A DNA stretch of 64,000 bases, from the NCBI RefSeq assembly GCF_036416795.1, contig NZ_CP143867.1, positions 2,534,001 to 2,598,000 on the forward strand. Reading direction: 5' to 3'. The DNA is from Bacteroides sp. MSB163 (GTDB lineage: Bacteria; Bacteroidota; Bacteroidia; Bacteroidales; Bacteroidaceae). A program made the translations under genes and the position numbers. Each line of letters opens with the position of its first letter. The stretch's first letter is position 1. Below the pieces are notes generated by a model, which made no database searches, was not told the DNA's origin, and saw only the letters and a list, made by a program, of their open reading frames with translations. Shown here in pieces: positions 9,979 to 19,720 of this stretch.

Positions 9979-12900
9979 ATGAAGAATTTCTATACAGCCT
10001 TTTGGATTGTCGCATGCCTTTTGATTTCATTATCCGGATATGCGCAATCTGAATGGAAAAATAATTTTTCCGATCAGGGAGAAATACTGAAAACAATGGG
10101 ACGGGGTGAATGTAGCATTGCAGACGGGGTGTTCCGTTCAAAAGGTTCTTATGCTTGTTTCGGTAATCCTGAGTGGAAGAACTATACTATGTCCTTTAAA
10201 GCTCGTGCTCCCCAAGAAGCGGAACAAGTTCAAATCTGGGCAGGATTTCGTGCCAATAATCGTTTTGATCGTTATGTAGTTGGTATAAAAGGCGGATTGC
10301 AAGATGATTTATACCTGATGCGCATGGGATATATGGGTACGGATGAATTTATGGGCGTTCGTCCGTTAGGATTTCATCCGGTACCGGGTCAATGGTATCA
10401 GTTAAAGGTAGAAGTCTGTGGTAGCCGTATTCGCGTTTTCTTGAATGATGAGAAGGAACCACGGATGGATATCACAGATAAAAACAGCAACTTGGCACCT
10501 TCCGGTCCTGTGACTTTGGGAGGCGGTTGGATTGAAACAGAGTTTGACGACCTCGTTGTTACTCCGTTGGAAGAAGATGCATTGAAAAATGTGAAAGTTG
10601 CAGAATATTGCAAGGTGGCAACACCGCAAGAGAAAGAAAGCAAGCGCCAGCTTGAAAGAGCAAATTATGCGCCTGTGAAAGTGAATAGACTGGAGGAAGG
10701 ACGCACGGATATTTCACTGGATGGTAATTGGCTCTTTATGCCCGGATATCAGTTGGACGATAAGGAGAAAGCGGTATCCACGGCTACGGACGATAAGAAT
10801 TGGCATGTAATGTCTGTGCCTAATTTCTGGAACCCGATTCGTATTTGGCTACATGGGGAAACCATGCCTTCACCTACGGGACCTCAGCCCAAAGGTGTTT
10901 CAGATACCTATTACCAGCAGGAAACCGATCGTTGCGAGGGTTATACATTTGATTATAGAAAAACGAATGCTGCCTGGTATCGTCAGTGGATAGAGCTACC
11001 GGCTGATGTTGAAGGCAAAAATATGGCTCTGACTTTTGATGCTGTTTCAAAAGTAGCGGAGATTTATATTAATGGAGAGCTGGCAGGTTCACATATCGGC
11101 ATGTATGGTGAAATACAGGTTGATGGAAGTAAGTTACTGAAGCCCGGCAAAAATTTGGTAGTAGTGAAAGTGACCCGTAAGGCGGATGGAAGTGCTTCTG
11201 AAAACGGTAGCGCTGCTATTGATTTCTTCTATTCTTCTGTTCGCGAAAGTGAAAAAGAAGGCGGAAAGGTTGCTGTAAAGAACAACATCCTGAAAGATAT
11301 AGCACATGGATTTTATGGTGATGAGCCTGCAGGTATCTGGCAGCCGGTAAAACTTACTATCACCAACCCGGTGAAGGTGGAAGATGTCTTTATTAAACCT
11401 ACTCTGGAAGGAGCAACCTTTGACCTGACGGTAAAGAATCATAGTGGTAAGAAGAATCAGTTTGATCTCTATACTGACATTGTGGACAAAGAGACCGGTT
11501 CTGTGCTTTACAGCAGTCTTTCTTTGCAAAAACTGGTGCTGAATGCTGATGAAGAAAAGATGTTTACTTACAGTGTGAATGGACTAAAACCTCGTCTCTG
11601 GACACCTCATCATCCTAATCTATACGATTTCCGCTTTAGACTGGTTACTGCCAAAGGTGTTGAATTAGACTGTCTGTCAGAGACTTCCGGATTCCGTACT
11701 TTTGAAGTGAAGGAAGGCTTGTTCTTCCTGAACGGTAATCGATATTGGCTGCGTGGTGGCAATCACATTCCGTTTGCCCTTGCTCCGAACGACTTGAATC
11801 TGGCTAATACTTTCATGCAACTGATGAAGGCCGGCAACATAGATGTCACCCGTACCCACACCACTCCGTGGAATAAACTTTGGATGGGAGCTGCTGATAA
11901 AAATGGTATTGGCGTTAGCTTTGAAGGTACTTGGCCCTGGCTGATGATTCATTCCACTCCGCTTCCTGATGCAAAACTGATTGAGATGTGGAAGGAAGAA
12001 TTCCTCACCTTGCTGAAAAAGTATCGTAACCATCCTTCACTGCTTTTCTGGACGGTGAATAATGAAATGAAGTTCTACGATAATGATAATGACCTGGAAC
12101 GTGCTAAGAAGAAATACCGTGTGATTTCGGATGTGGTAAAAGAAATGCGTCGCATTGATCCTACACGCCCCATTTGCTTCGACTCCAACTATCAGGCAAA
12201 GGGCAAAAAGGAAAAGTATGGTGCTGACTTTATGAATAGCATAGATGATGGCGACATCGATGATATGCATGCTTATTATAACTGGTATGATTTCTCACTC
12301 TTCCGGTTCTTCAACGGAGAATTCCAGCAGAGGTTTAAGATGCCCGAACGTCCGCTTATCAGCCAGGAGATGTCAACCGGATACCCGAATAATGAAACCG
12401 GACATCCGACCCGTTCTTATCAGTTGATTCATCAGAACCCTCAATCTCTGATAGGCTATGAATGTTATGACTTCTCAGATCCTAAGTCATTCCTTAACGT
12501 GCAGGCGTTCATTACCGGAGAATTGGCTGAAGCGCTCCGCCGTTCCAACGATCAGGCATCGGGTATCATGCATTTTGCCCTACTCACCTGGTTCCGTCAG
12601 GTTTATGATTATCAGAATATTGAGCCATATCCTACGTATTACGCCTTGAAGCGTGCTTTGCAACCAGTGTTGGTAAGTGCTGAGTTGTGGGGACGTAATC
12701 TTTATGGTGGAGATAAACTGCCGACACGTATTTATGTAGTGAATGACCGCGAGGATGGTACAGCCCTGAAACCTACTTTATTGCGTTGGGAAGTACAGGA
12801 TGAAACCGGAAAGAAACTGGTTTGGGGTAGTGAGGAACTCCCGGCTGTGAAGCATTATGGACGCTACTATATTGAACCGAATATCCAATTACCGGTTAAC

Positions 12901-13668
12901 TTGCCAGCCGACAAGGTGAAAGCTAAATTGGTATTGAAGTTGACTGAGAATGGTTTACCGGTATCGGAAAATGAATATAACCTGCTGTTAGCCCGTAAAG
13001 ACTGGAACATAAACCAAGTAGCAGAAGGCAAAAAAGTGCTTCTTCTGGATAAAGAGGGTATGAAAGATAAATTTGATTTCCTTCATATAAACTATCAGGC
13101 GGTTTCTACCATAAAAGAAATGATGAATCCGAAACTGAAAGCTGATCTTTGCATTATTTCCGGATTGACCGAGTGTACGGACGAAGAAAAAGAAATGCTT
13201 CGTTACTATCAGTCAAAGGGAGGAAAGTTACTTTTACTGAATAGTAAAGAAGTTGCGAAGACCATTTATCCTGAACATATCACGAGTTGGATTATCCCGA
13301 CAGAGGGTGATATCGTGAATATGGAACGCAATGATGCACCGGTGTTTGATGGTATCGACGTATTGGAACTGCGTTATTTCAATAATAATAAGAGAGAAAT
13401 TCCTTTGGCTTGCAATGCTACCCTGAAAGTAAACCGGAATGAAAATCTGATAGAATTGGCAGGGCAGATGAAGATTCATGCTTATATCGACGGTGGAAAG
13501 CCGGAAGACCGTATTCGTAAAATCGATTCGATGCGAGGTTTAACCTTATTGCAGATAAAGGATGGAAAGGGATTGGCTACAGTTTCTACCATGTGTACGG
13601 AGAAGGCTGATACCGACCCGATAGCTGGAAAGCTGTTAGTGAACATGATAAATGAATTATTGAAATAG
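9979..13668 (+). CDS. GH2-family glycoside hydrolase with N-terminal LamG-like domain
   Basis: Large secreted enzyme of 1229 residues. I chose the ATG at 9979 because it begins a proper signal peptide (MKNFYTAFWIV...GYAQ); an upstream TTG would overlap the -7 box. Residues about 25-200 look like a concanavalin/LamG-type (DUF1080-like) domain. GH2 sugar-binding and immunoglobulin-like domains follow, then a TIM barrel with WTVNNEM (acid/base Glu) and ISQEMSTGYP (likely nucleophile Glu). The last 230 residues form an extra domain resembling a glutamine-amidotransferase-like fold (LCIISGLTECTDEEKEML). The family includes beta-galactosidases, beta-mannosidases and beta-glucuronidases; I cannot assign the sugar. 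First gene of a three-gene unit. Confidence 0.85.
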   Translation: MKNFYTAFWIVACLLISLSGYAQSEWKNNFSDQGEILKTMGRGECSIADGVFRSKGSYACFGNPEWKNYTMSFKARAPQEAEQVQIWAGFRANNRFDRYVVGIKGGLQDDLYLMRMGYMGTDEFMGVRPLGFHPVPGQWYQLKVEVCGSRIRVFLNDEKEPRMDITDKNSNLAPSGPVTLGGGWIETEFDDLVVTPLEEDALKNVKVAEYCKVATPQEKESKRQLERANYAPVKVNRLEEGRTDISLDGNWLFMPGYQLDDKEKAVSTATDDKNWHVMSVPNFWNPIRIWLHGETMPSPTGPQPKGVSDTYYQQETDRCEGYTFDYRKTNAAWYRQWIELPADVEGKNMALTFDAVSKVAEIYINGELAGSHIGMYGEIQVDGSKLLKPGKNLVVVKVTRKADGSASENGSAAIDFFYSSVRESEKEGGKVAVKNNILKDIAHGFYGDEPAGIWQPVKLTITNPVKVEDVFIKPTLEGATFDLTVKNHSGKKNQFDLYTDIVDKETGSVLYSSLSLQKLVLNADEEKMFTYSVNGLKPRLWTPHHPNLYDFRFRLVTAKGVELDCLSETSGFRTFEVKEGLFFLNGNRYWLRGGNHIPFALAPNDLNLANTFMQLMKAGNIDVTRTHTTPWNKLWMGAADKNGIGVSFEGTWPWLMIHSTPLPDAKLIEMWKEEFLTLLKKYRNHPSLLFWTVNNEMKFYDNDNDLERAKKKYRVISDVVKEMRRIDPTRPICFDSNYQAKGKKEKYGADFMNSIDDGDIDDMHAYYNWYDFSLFRFFNGEFQQRFKMPERPLISQEMSTGYPNNETGHPTRSYQLIHQNPQSLIGYECYDFSDPKSFLNVQAFITGELAEALRRSNDQASGIMHFALLTWFRQVYDYQNIEPYPTYYALKRALQPVLVSAELWGRNLYGGDKLPTRIYVVNDREDGTALKPTLLRWEVQDETGKKLVWGSEELPAVKHYGRYYIEPNIQLPVNLPADKVKAKLVLKLTENGLPVSENEYNLLLARKDWNINQVAEGKKVLLLDKEGMKDKFDFLHINYQAVSTIKEMMNPKLKADLCIISGLTECTDEEKEMLRYYQSKGGKLLLLNSKEVAKTIYPEHITSWIIPTEGDIVNMERNDAPVFDGIDVLELRYFNNNKREIPLACNATLKVNRNENLIELAGQMKIHAYIDGGKPEDRIRKIDSMRGLTLLQIKDGKGLATVSTMCTEKADTDPIAGKLLVNMINELLK

Positions 13669-13722
13669 CAAGCAACGAATAGTTTGATACGATTCTGATT
13701 TTACTGATACAATCAAAATACT

Positions 13723-16320
13723 ATGGTCAAGAAAATTCTGATATCCTTTTGTTTGAGTGCTGTAGCCCTGGTGGCTACAGCACAAAATGAACCCTACAAA
13801 AACCCGGATTTGACACCTTCCGAACGGGCATGGGACTTGTTGAAACGTATGACTCTGGAAGAGAAAATCAGCCAGATGAAAAATGGCTCGCCAGCCATTG
13901 AGCGCCTTGGAATACCGGCATATGACTGGTGGAATGAAGCACTGCACGGAGTGGCGCGCGCCGGAAAAGCAACTGTTTTTCCTCAGGCGATAGGACTTGC
14001 CGCCACTTTTGATAATCAGGCGGTTCATGAAACCTTCAGCATCGTATCGGATGAAGCCCGTGCCAAATACCATGATTTTCAACGTAAGGGTGAACGGGAT
14101 GGTTACAAAGGATTAACGTTTTGGACTCCGAATATCAATATATACCGTGATCCGCGTTGGGGACGAGGTATGGAAACTTATGGAGAAGACCCGTATCTGA
14201 CCTCTCTGATGGGATTGGCCGTAGTGAAAGGCTTGCAGGGTGATGGCACCGGAAAATATGACAAGACACATGCTTGCGCCAAGCACTATGCCGTGCACAG
14301 TGGTCCGGAATGGAACAGGCATAGCTTTGATGCCAAGAATATTTCCCAGCGCGATTTATGGGAAACCTACCTGCCCGCTTTTAAAACCTTGGTGACAGAA
14401 GGGAAAGTAAAAGAGGTGATGTGTGCCTATAACCGCTATGAAGGAGAACCGTGTTGCTCTAACAAGCAATTGTTGATTCGTATCTTGCGCGAGGACTGGG
14501 GATATGATGATATTGTGGTTTCAGATTGTGGGGCTATCGGCGATTTCTACTATCCTAATCATCATGAAACCCACCCTACGGCTGCGGCTGCCTCGGCTGA
14601 CGCTGTTGTCTCAGGGACAGACCTGGAATGTGGCGGCAGTTATTCTTCTTTAAATGAAGCGGTACGGAAAGGACTGATATCAGAAGAAAAAATCAATGAA
14701 TCGGTTTTCCGTTTATTGCGCGCTCGTTTCCAGTTGGGCATGTTTGATGATAATACACTTGTTTCGTGGTCTGAAATACCATATTCGATTGTAGAGTCAA
14801 AAGAACATGTAGCCAAGGCTTTGGAGATGGCACGTAAGAGTATGGTATTGCTGACTAACAAGAATAATATCTTGCCGTTGAGTAAATCTGTTCGTAAAGT
14901 TGCCGTGCTGGGGCCTAATGCCAATGACTCCGTGATGCTTTGGGCAAACTATAACGGTTTCCCTACTAAATCTGTCACCATCCTTGAGGGCATTAAAAGT
15001 AAACTTCCCGAAGGAGCTGTATATTATGAAAAAGGTTGTGATTTTGTAAATACACAGACTGTTTTTAGCTACTTCGATTGTTGCTCGTATGATGGGAAGA
15101 AAGGCTTTAAGGCAACCTTCTGGAATAATAAGGAATTGGAGGGTGAAGCGGTGGCAGTCGGTCATTTTAGTGAGCCGCTGAACTTTGGCAATGGGGGTAA
15201 CACCGTATTCATGCCGGGAGTAAATCTGCACGATTTCTCGGCGCGCTTTGAGTCGGTATATACCCCGAAGGAATCTGGCGAAGTCTCTTTCATTATTTCT
15301 GCGGATGATGGTTCCCGGCTGTTCATTGATGGGGAAGAGGTTTACTCTGAGTGGCATAATGGAGCTACAAGAGAGAAAATGTATAATCTGAATGCAGTGA
15401 AGGGCAAAGCCTATAAGGTTGTATTAGAGTATTTCCAGGCTGGCGGAGAAGCTTCATTGAAATTTGATATAGGTATTAAGAAAGAAATAAATTATAAGGA
15501 AGTGGCCGATAAAGCGGCTGAAGCTGACGTGATTATCTTTGTTGGCGGACTTTCTTCTGCGCTGGAAGGTGAGGAAATGCCGGTGGACCTTCCCGGGTTT
15601 AGAAAAGGTGACCGCACCAATATCGATCTGCCTCAGGTGCAGGAAGAGATGCTGAAAGCTTTGAAAAAAACAGGTAAACCGGTTGTTTTTGTCTTATGTT
15701 CCGGCAGTACGCTGGCATTGCCTTGGGAAGCGGAAAACCTGGATGCGATTATTGAAGCATGGTATCCCGGCCAACAGGGAGGAACAGCTGTTGCAGATGT
15801 CCTGTTTGGTGATTATAATCCTGCCGGACGCTTGCCGCTTACTTTCTATGCATCGAGCGGTGATCTGCCCGATTTTGAAGACTACGATATGAGTAACCGT
15901 ACATACCGCTATTTCAAGGGAAAACCTCTGTTTCCTTTTGGACATGGATTGAGCTATACCACTTTTGATTATGGCAAGGCTAAAGCGGATAAGAAAATAC
16001 TTCGGGCAGGTGAGGGGCTGACTTTAACCATACCATTGAAGAACATCGGTAAACTGTCAGGAGATGAAGTCGTGCAAGTCTATCTGCGTAATCCCGGCGA
16101 TAAGGAGGGACCGATTAAAACGCTGAGAGCTTTCCGCAGGATTTCTCTGGAAGCCGGTCAGGCGGAAGATGTTCTGTTTGAATTGCCCGCCTCAACATTT
16201 GAATGGTTTAACCCGGCTACAAACCGCATGGATCTTCTTCCCGGCAAGTATGAACTACTCTATGGCGGAACTTCGGATGAGAAAGCGCTGCAAAGATTGG
16301 TGGTAACATTAAAGAAGTAA
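13723..16320 (+). CDS. GH3 beta-glycosidase with PA14 insert (beta-xylosidase/beta-glucosidase type)
   Basis: Exo-acting beta-glycosidase, secreted (signal peptide 1-20, ending ATAQ), 865 residues. The GH3 N-terminal barrel has WWNEALHG, the KHYAVHSGPE segment and the nucleophile Asp in VVSDCGAI. The C-terminal sandwich contains an inserted PA14 domain (about residues 455-590, with SADDGSRLFIDG) and ends in a fibronectin-III-like domain (GDEVVQVYLRN). The segment SALEGEEMPVDLPGF with GDRTNIDLP carries the likely acid/base Glu. This layout resembles the PA14-containing GH3 xylosidases described from Prevotella and Bacteroides, so xylosidase activity is plausible but not shown. It begins 55 bases after the GH2 gene. 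Confidence 0.9.
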   Translation: MVKKILISFCLSAVALVATAQNEPYKNPDLTPSERAWDLLKRMTLEEKISQMKNGSPAIERLGIPAYDWWNEALHGVARAGKATVFPQAIGLAATFDNQAVHETFSIVSDEARAKYHDFQRKGERDGYKGLTFWTPNINIYRDPRWGRGMETYGEDPYLTSLMGLAVVKGLQGDGTGKYDKTHACAKHYAVHSGPEWNRHSFDAKNISQRDLWETYLPAFKTLVTEGKVKEVMCAYNRYEGEPCCSNKQLLIRILREDWGYDDIVVSDCGAIGDFYYPNHHETHPTAAAASADAVVSGTDLECGGSYSSLNEAVRKGLISEEKINESVFRLLRARFQLGMFDDNTLVSWSEIPYSIVESKEHVAKALEMARKSMVLLTNKNNILPLSKSVRKVAVLGPNANDSVMLWANYNGFPTKSVTILEGIKSKLPEGAVYYEKGCDFVNTQTVFSYFDCCSYDGKKGFKATFWNNKELEGEAVAVGHFSEPLNFGNGGNTVFMPGVNLHDFSARFESVYTPKESGEVSFIISADDGSRLFIDGEEVYSEWHNGATREKMYNLNAVKGKAYKVVLEYFQAGGEASLKFDIGIKKEINYKEVADKAAEADVIIFVGGLSSALEGEEMPVDLPGFRKGDRTNIDLPQVQEEMLKALKKTGKPVVFVLCSGSTLALPWEAENLDAIIEAWYPGQQGGTAVADVLFGDYNPAGRLPLTFYASSGDLPDFEDYDMSNRTYRYFKGKPLFPFGHGLSYTTFDYGKAKADKKILRAGEGLTLTIPLKNIGKLSGDEVVQVYLRNPGDKEGPIKTLRAFRRISLEAGQAEDVLFELPASTFEWFNPATNRMDLLPGKYELLYGGTSDEKALQRLVVTLKK

Positions 16321-16387
16321 AATGAGTAGCCCGGGTAAGCGGAAATGGCCAAGAAAATATTGTGTAACTATATCAAATACTCTTTTC

Positions 16388-19213
16388 ATGAAAACATCTT
16401 CTAAGTTAGGGGCGGCGGCTATATTGATATTGCTGGCGTTGCTTCCTATGAACATTGCCTGTGTACAAGCACAAAAACAGCAAGTACTCCGGCAGAGTAT
16501 CAAAACCACTTATCCGACAAGAGACTGGGCGATATCCGACTTTGTTGTGACCGACCCAGCTTTCGGTGCTAAAGCCGAACCGGGATTTGACAACAGGGCG
16601 GCTTTCCAAGCGGCTATTGACGCTGCGTATGAAAGCGGCGGCGGGGTAGTGTATATACCTGCCGGAAATTATGAATTCCGTAGTACGCAGCTTGGCACAA
16701 AGAATGTCAGAGTTCGCCAGGGCCGTTCGGAAAGCAAGAAAGATTTCCACTTTGAATACGTTTTGCGCCTCCATCCCGGAGTACAACTTCGTGGCGATTG
16801 GGCTAATCCGGAGGTCAATAACGGAAAAGTCCTCGGAACCATTCTTGAAGTACGTGTCGGCAAAGATGCACCGAACTATGACGGAAGTGTTGAAAGCTGG
16901 TGGAACGACGGACAGGCGGGCAATGCGCTTCGCACGACCTATACGAGCATAGCTGACAGATTCATCGAAATGAATGCAGGCACCGGAGTTACTAATCTCT
17001 CCATCTGGTATCCTGAGCAAGACATCAATGATGTGAAACCCTATCCGTGGACATTGTTCCAAACCCAGGGAGATTGCGCCACGATAGAGCATGTCACTCT
17101 CGTCAACTCTTACAATGGCTTTAATTCTGCACCGAGTGAGTTGCACTATGTGCTGGATAGTTATATCACAGCACTAAACAAGGGTATCGAAGTGCACGTA
17201 TGTACCGATATCGGGCGTATTGAGAATGTCAGGATTAGTCCTGAGTATTGGGCTGAATCCGGTCTTCCGGGAGCACCTTCTCTGGCTGACGTAACAGCCT
17301 ATACAAAAGCGAACGGTACGGGATACCAGATGCACCGTTCGGACTGGGAATATGTTTCTTACCTGCGTGTGTCAGGTTACAAGACAGGCGTATGGATTGG
17401 GCGTGAGCCCGGCTTTGCCGATGCCCCGAACGCTCAGTTGTATGAGGTGCATGTAGACGATTGCGGGAATGGATTGTATGTGGAAGATGTCAATCCGTAT
17501 GGCATACTTATATCCAATTCTTCATTCGGAGCGTCCGAAGATGGCAATGCCGTATACTTTTACAAGGATTTCAGCACTTCGGTACAATTCAATGGGGTGG
17601 ATTTCAACGGGCCTGTTGTAAGTGACGGCAGCGATGGAGTCGTGTCGTTTGAAAGCTGTACGTTTAGTGAATACGGGGATTATGCCCTCAGGATGAACAG
17701 TGGCAATGCATTGCTATCCCAATGCGATTTCAAGAAGAAGGCCGGACATGTATATCTCGGAGCGGATATGCATACGCTGAAGTCGGTTAATTCGGGTTAT
17801 AAATGCAATCTGAAAGTTGATAATCACAGCACTTCGGCCAAAGTAGAAGTGGTTACGGGGAAGAAGTACTTTTTCGACCCCATACCTAAGAACGTAAAAA
17901 CAAATATAGCTGTGCACCCGAGGCCGGCATCGGACAAAGTATTGAAAGCGGACCTGGCAAGGGCAACGGGCTTTAATAATAACCGTCCTGTGAAAGATGT
18001 GTCGGCTGAACTGCAATCTGCCCTTGATGCGGTGAAAGCTGCCGGTGGCGGTACGCTCTACTTGCCTGCCGGAAGGTATCTGGTGGACAATCCTGTTAAA
18101 GTTCCTTCGGGAGTTGAATTGAGGGGCTCGTGGGATGTGCAACATCACACGCAAAGTGGTGGTACTGCCATATTTACCAACTATGATGGCGGAGCTGCCG
18201 GAGAAAAAGGTGCTTCACTCCTGCAACTTGAAGCGGGTGCCGGCATCAGGGGCATTACACTGGCACAGCTCAATATCGCTTCTGATGGCTACAGCGTATC
18301 AAACCCGCGAAAGACTCCGTTCTTGATACAGGGACAAGGCCCCAAGGTGTATATAATCAATGTAACCATAGCGGTAGGCGACAAAGGTATAGATCTGGCT
18401 TCATATGACACCAGTGGCCACTATGTCGATTATCTGGGTGGTGTGCCTTTAAGGGCGGGCATCTGGGTTGGCGGTGGAGCCGAAGGTGGATTCATCCGCA
18501 ATATGCAGTTTAATCCTCACTATGGGTCGAGACTTCCGAAGGGAGGACAGGGCTATCCGGAGGTATTTATGATGCGGTTTGTACAATCTAATTGCAGTGC
18601 GCTTAAGTTTGCGGATGTCAAGAACCAGACTATTTTCAACAATTTCGTTTACGGTTCGGTATATGGAATACATTTCCTGAAAGATGCGATAACCGGTAAG
18701 TATCCGGGCAAGATGACCGTTATAGGACATGGCTCTGACGGATGCACCTATTCTTTATTTGTGGAAGATGCGGATAAGAATACGAAGATTGTCGCGGTTA
18801 ATTCAGAGTTGGTTAATACTAAGATTCCCAATGAGCCGGTGAGGTCGTATGTCCTTATGGGAGATGAAGTTAACACCGGTAAGGTTCATCCTGACGCCAA
18901 ACTTATCCTGTATAACAGTGCATTCTGGGGAAGTCCGGTTTTCGGGGCGATTATAAATAATGGCGTTGTGTCATTCCAACAGGCCAATTTCTCGCGTTCC
19001 GGTACACAGGGGGTAGATGTCAGAGGTGGCAAAGCGCATGTGTACACTTCTTATTTCGCTCAGAAAGTGGCAGGTCCGACCGCCGGAGACGGCGGATATG
19101 CAAGGCTGGGGGGACAAGGTAAATCAATAGAACTCACTAATAACTATTATCTCTCTGGATTGCGGTTCAATAAATCGGGAGAAGGGCTGATTTATGGTTC
19201 TGACAAGAAGTAG
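16388..19213 (+). CDS. Secreted double right-handed beta-helix protein (pectate_lyase_3/GH55-like)
   Basis: Secreted protein of about 941 residues. I start it at the ATG at 16388, which gives a clean signal peptide (MKTSSKLGAAAILILL..., cleaved after VQAQ); an upstream ATG at 16322 would add a charged, unlikely leader. It contains two related beta-helix modules, each opening with the same kind of motif (GGGVVYIPAGNYEF and GGGTLYLPAGRYLV, then GVQLRGDW and GVELRGSW). This pattern is shared by GH55 exo-beta-1,3-glucanases and by pectate-lyase-superfamily proteins. It could cleave a polysaccharide backbone, but I see no residues that settle GH55 against GH28-like or lyase activity. Last gene of the GH2 unit. 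Confidence 0.7.
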   Translation: MKTSSKLGAAAILILLALLPMNIACVQAQKQQVLRQSIKTTYPTRDWAISDFVVTDPAFGAKAEPGFDNRAAFQAAIDAAYESGGGVVYIPAGNYEFRSTQLGTKNVRVRQGRSESKKDFHFEYVLRLHPGVQLRGDWANPEVNNGKVLGTILEVRVGKDAPNYDGSVESWWNDGQAGNALRTTYTSIADRFIEMNAGTGVTNLSIWYPEQDINDVKPYPWTLFQTQGDCATIEHVTLVNSYNGFNSAPSELHYVLDSYITALNKGIEVHVCTDIGRIENVRISPEYWAESGLPGAPSLADVTAYTKANGTGYQMHRSDWEYVSYLRVSGYKTGVWIGREPGFADAPNAQLYEVHVDDCGNGLYVEDVNPYGILISNSSFGASEDGNAVYFYKDFSTSVQFNGVDFNGPVVSDGSDGVVSFESCTFSEYGDYALRMNSGNALLSQCDFKKKAGHVYLGADMHTLKSVNSGYKCNLKVDNHSTSAKVEVVTGKKYFFDPIPKNVKTNIAVHPRPASDKVLKADLARATGFNNNRPVKDVSAELQSALDAVKAAGGGTLYLPAGRYLVDNPVKVPSGVELRGSWDVQHHTQSGGTAIFTNYDGGAAGEKGASLLQLEAGAGIRGITLAQLNIASDGYSVSNPRKTPFLIQGQGPKVYIINVTIAVGDKGIDLASYDTSGHYVDYLGGVPLRAGIWVGGGAEGGFIRNMQFNPHYGSRLPKGGQGYPEVFMMRFVQSNCSALKFADVKNQTIFNNFVYGSVYGIHFLKDAITGKYPGKMTVIGHGSDGCTYSLFVEDADKNTKIVAVNSELVNTKIPNEPVRSYVLMGDEVNTGKVHPDAKLILYNSAFWGSPVFGAIINNGVVSFQQANFSRSGTQGVDVRGGKAHVYTSYFAQKVAGPTAGDGGYARLGGQGKSIELTNNYYLSGLRFNKSGEGLIYGSDKK

Positions 19214-19270
19214 GTATTGTAGCGTTTGGCCTTATGAATACATGGTCGTTTCCTTTCGTGGAAATTCTGT

Positions 19271-19402
19271 TTACTCCAAATGGTAACTTCATTTACATGC
19301 CGAGGTAAAGGCTGTTACATACCGAAGTAAAGAGCGTTACAATAGGAGGTAAAGGTCGTTACATCCTGCGGTAAATGCTTTTACATTGTGAGATAAATGG
19401 AA
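19271..19402. repeat. Tandem array of six 22-bp units, each TTAC-N8-GTAA
   Basis: Six consecutive units of exactly 22 bases begin at 19271, 19293, 19315, 19337, 19359 and 19381. Each has TTAC, eight variable bases, then GTAA (ATAA in the last), so each unit is a small dyad. The intervening bases are degenerate (often GAGGTAAAGG). It lies between the beta-helix gene and the next PUL unit and overlaps no gene. The spacing of about two helical turns would suit a protein-binding array; the role is unknown. Confidence 0.8.
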
Positions 19403-19440
19403 TGTAAATGCTATCTGTTGATAATCAGTAAACTATCGAA

Positions 19441-19537
19441 TGTCATCCTGAGCGTAGTCGAAGGATCTACTCCCTTGGCACAAAGGTGCACTAATAATAG
19501 GAGAGTAGATTCTTCGATTACGCTTCCTTAGCATGAT
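19441..19537. repeat. 97-bp palindromic intergenic repeat
   Basis: The left arm starts TGTCATCCTGAGCGTAGTCG and continues GAAGGATCTACTC. The right arm, from GAGTAGAT onward, is its imperfect complement, ending TTAGCATGA. The core ATCCTGAGCG...GTCGAAGGAT resembles a palindromic repeat I recall from intergenic regions of many Bacteroidota. It probably acts as a transcript-end hairpin or is a MITE-like repeat. Confidence 0.65.
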
Positions 19538-19572
19538 TTGCAGATGGATGGTTCTACAGATTGATAAAAAGG

Positions 19573-19658
19573 CGATTAATGTTTCATTTTAATTGAAAAT
19601 TAATTCTCAGATAAGCGTAATATAGCTGATTGCTTAATCTGTGGATTTTATTTTTGCA
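19573..19658 (+). promoter_or_regulatory. Promoter of the GH99-like unit, matching the SusC promoter
   Basis: The -7 box TATTTTTG is at 19649-19656. The upstream element begins with CGATTAAT 76 bases before the box, exactly as at the SusC promoter (3241 to 3317). Shared blocks include AATTNAAAATTAA, CAGATAAGCGT and TTAATCT. The leader to the next gene is about 60 nt. Confidence 0.7.
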
Positions 19659-19720
19659 GCAAAGATTATCAAGTGGAATAGGTAGCAAGTTTTTAATAAC
19701 AGATATAAAGATAATGCATT

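Noticed and set aside
19271..19402. CRISPR array
   Set aside because: The period is only 22 bases, the repeats are degenerate, there are no spacers of 30 bases or more and no cas genes; it is a tandem repeat.
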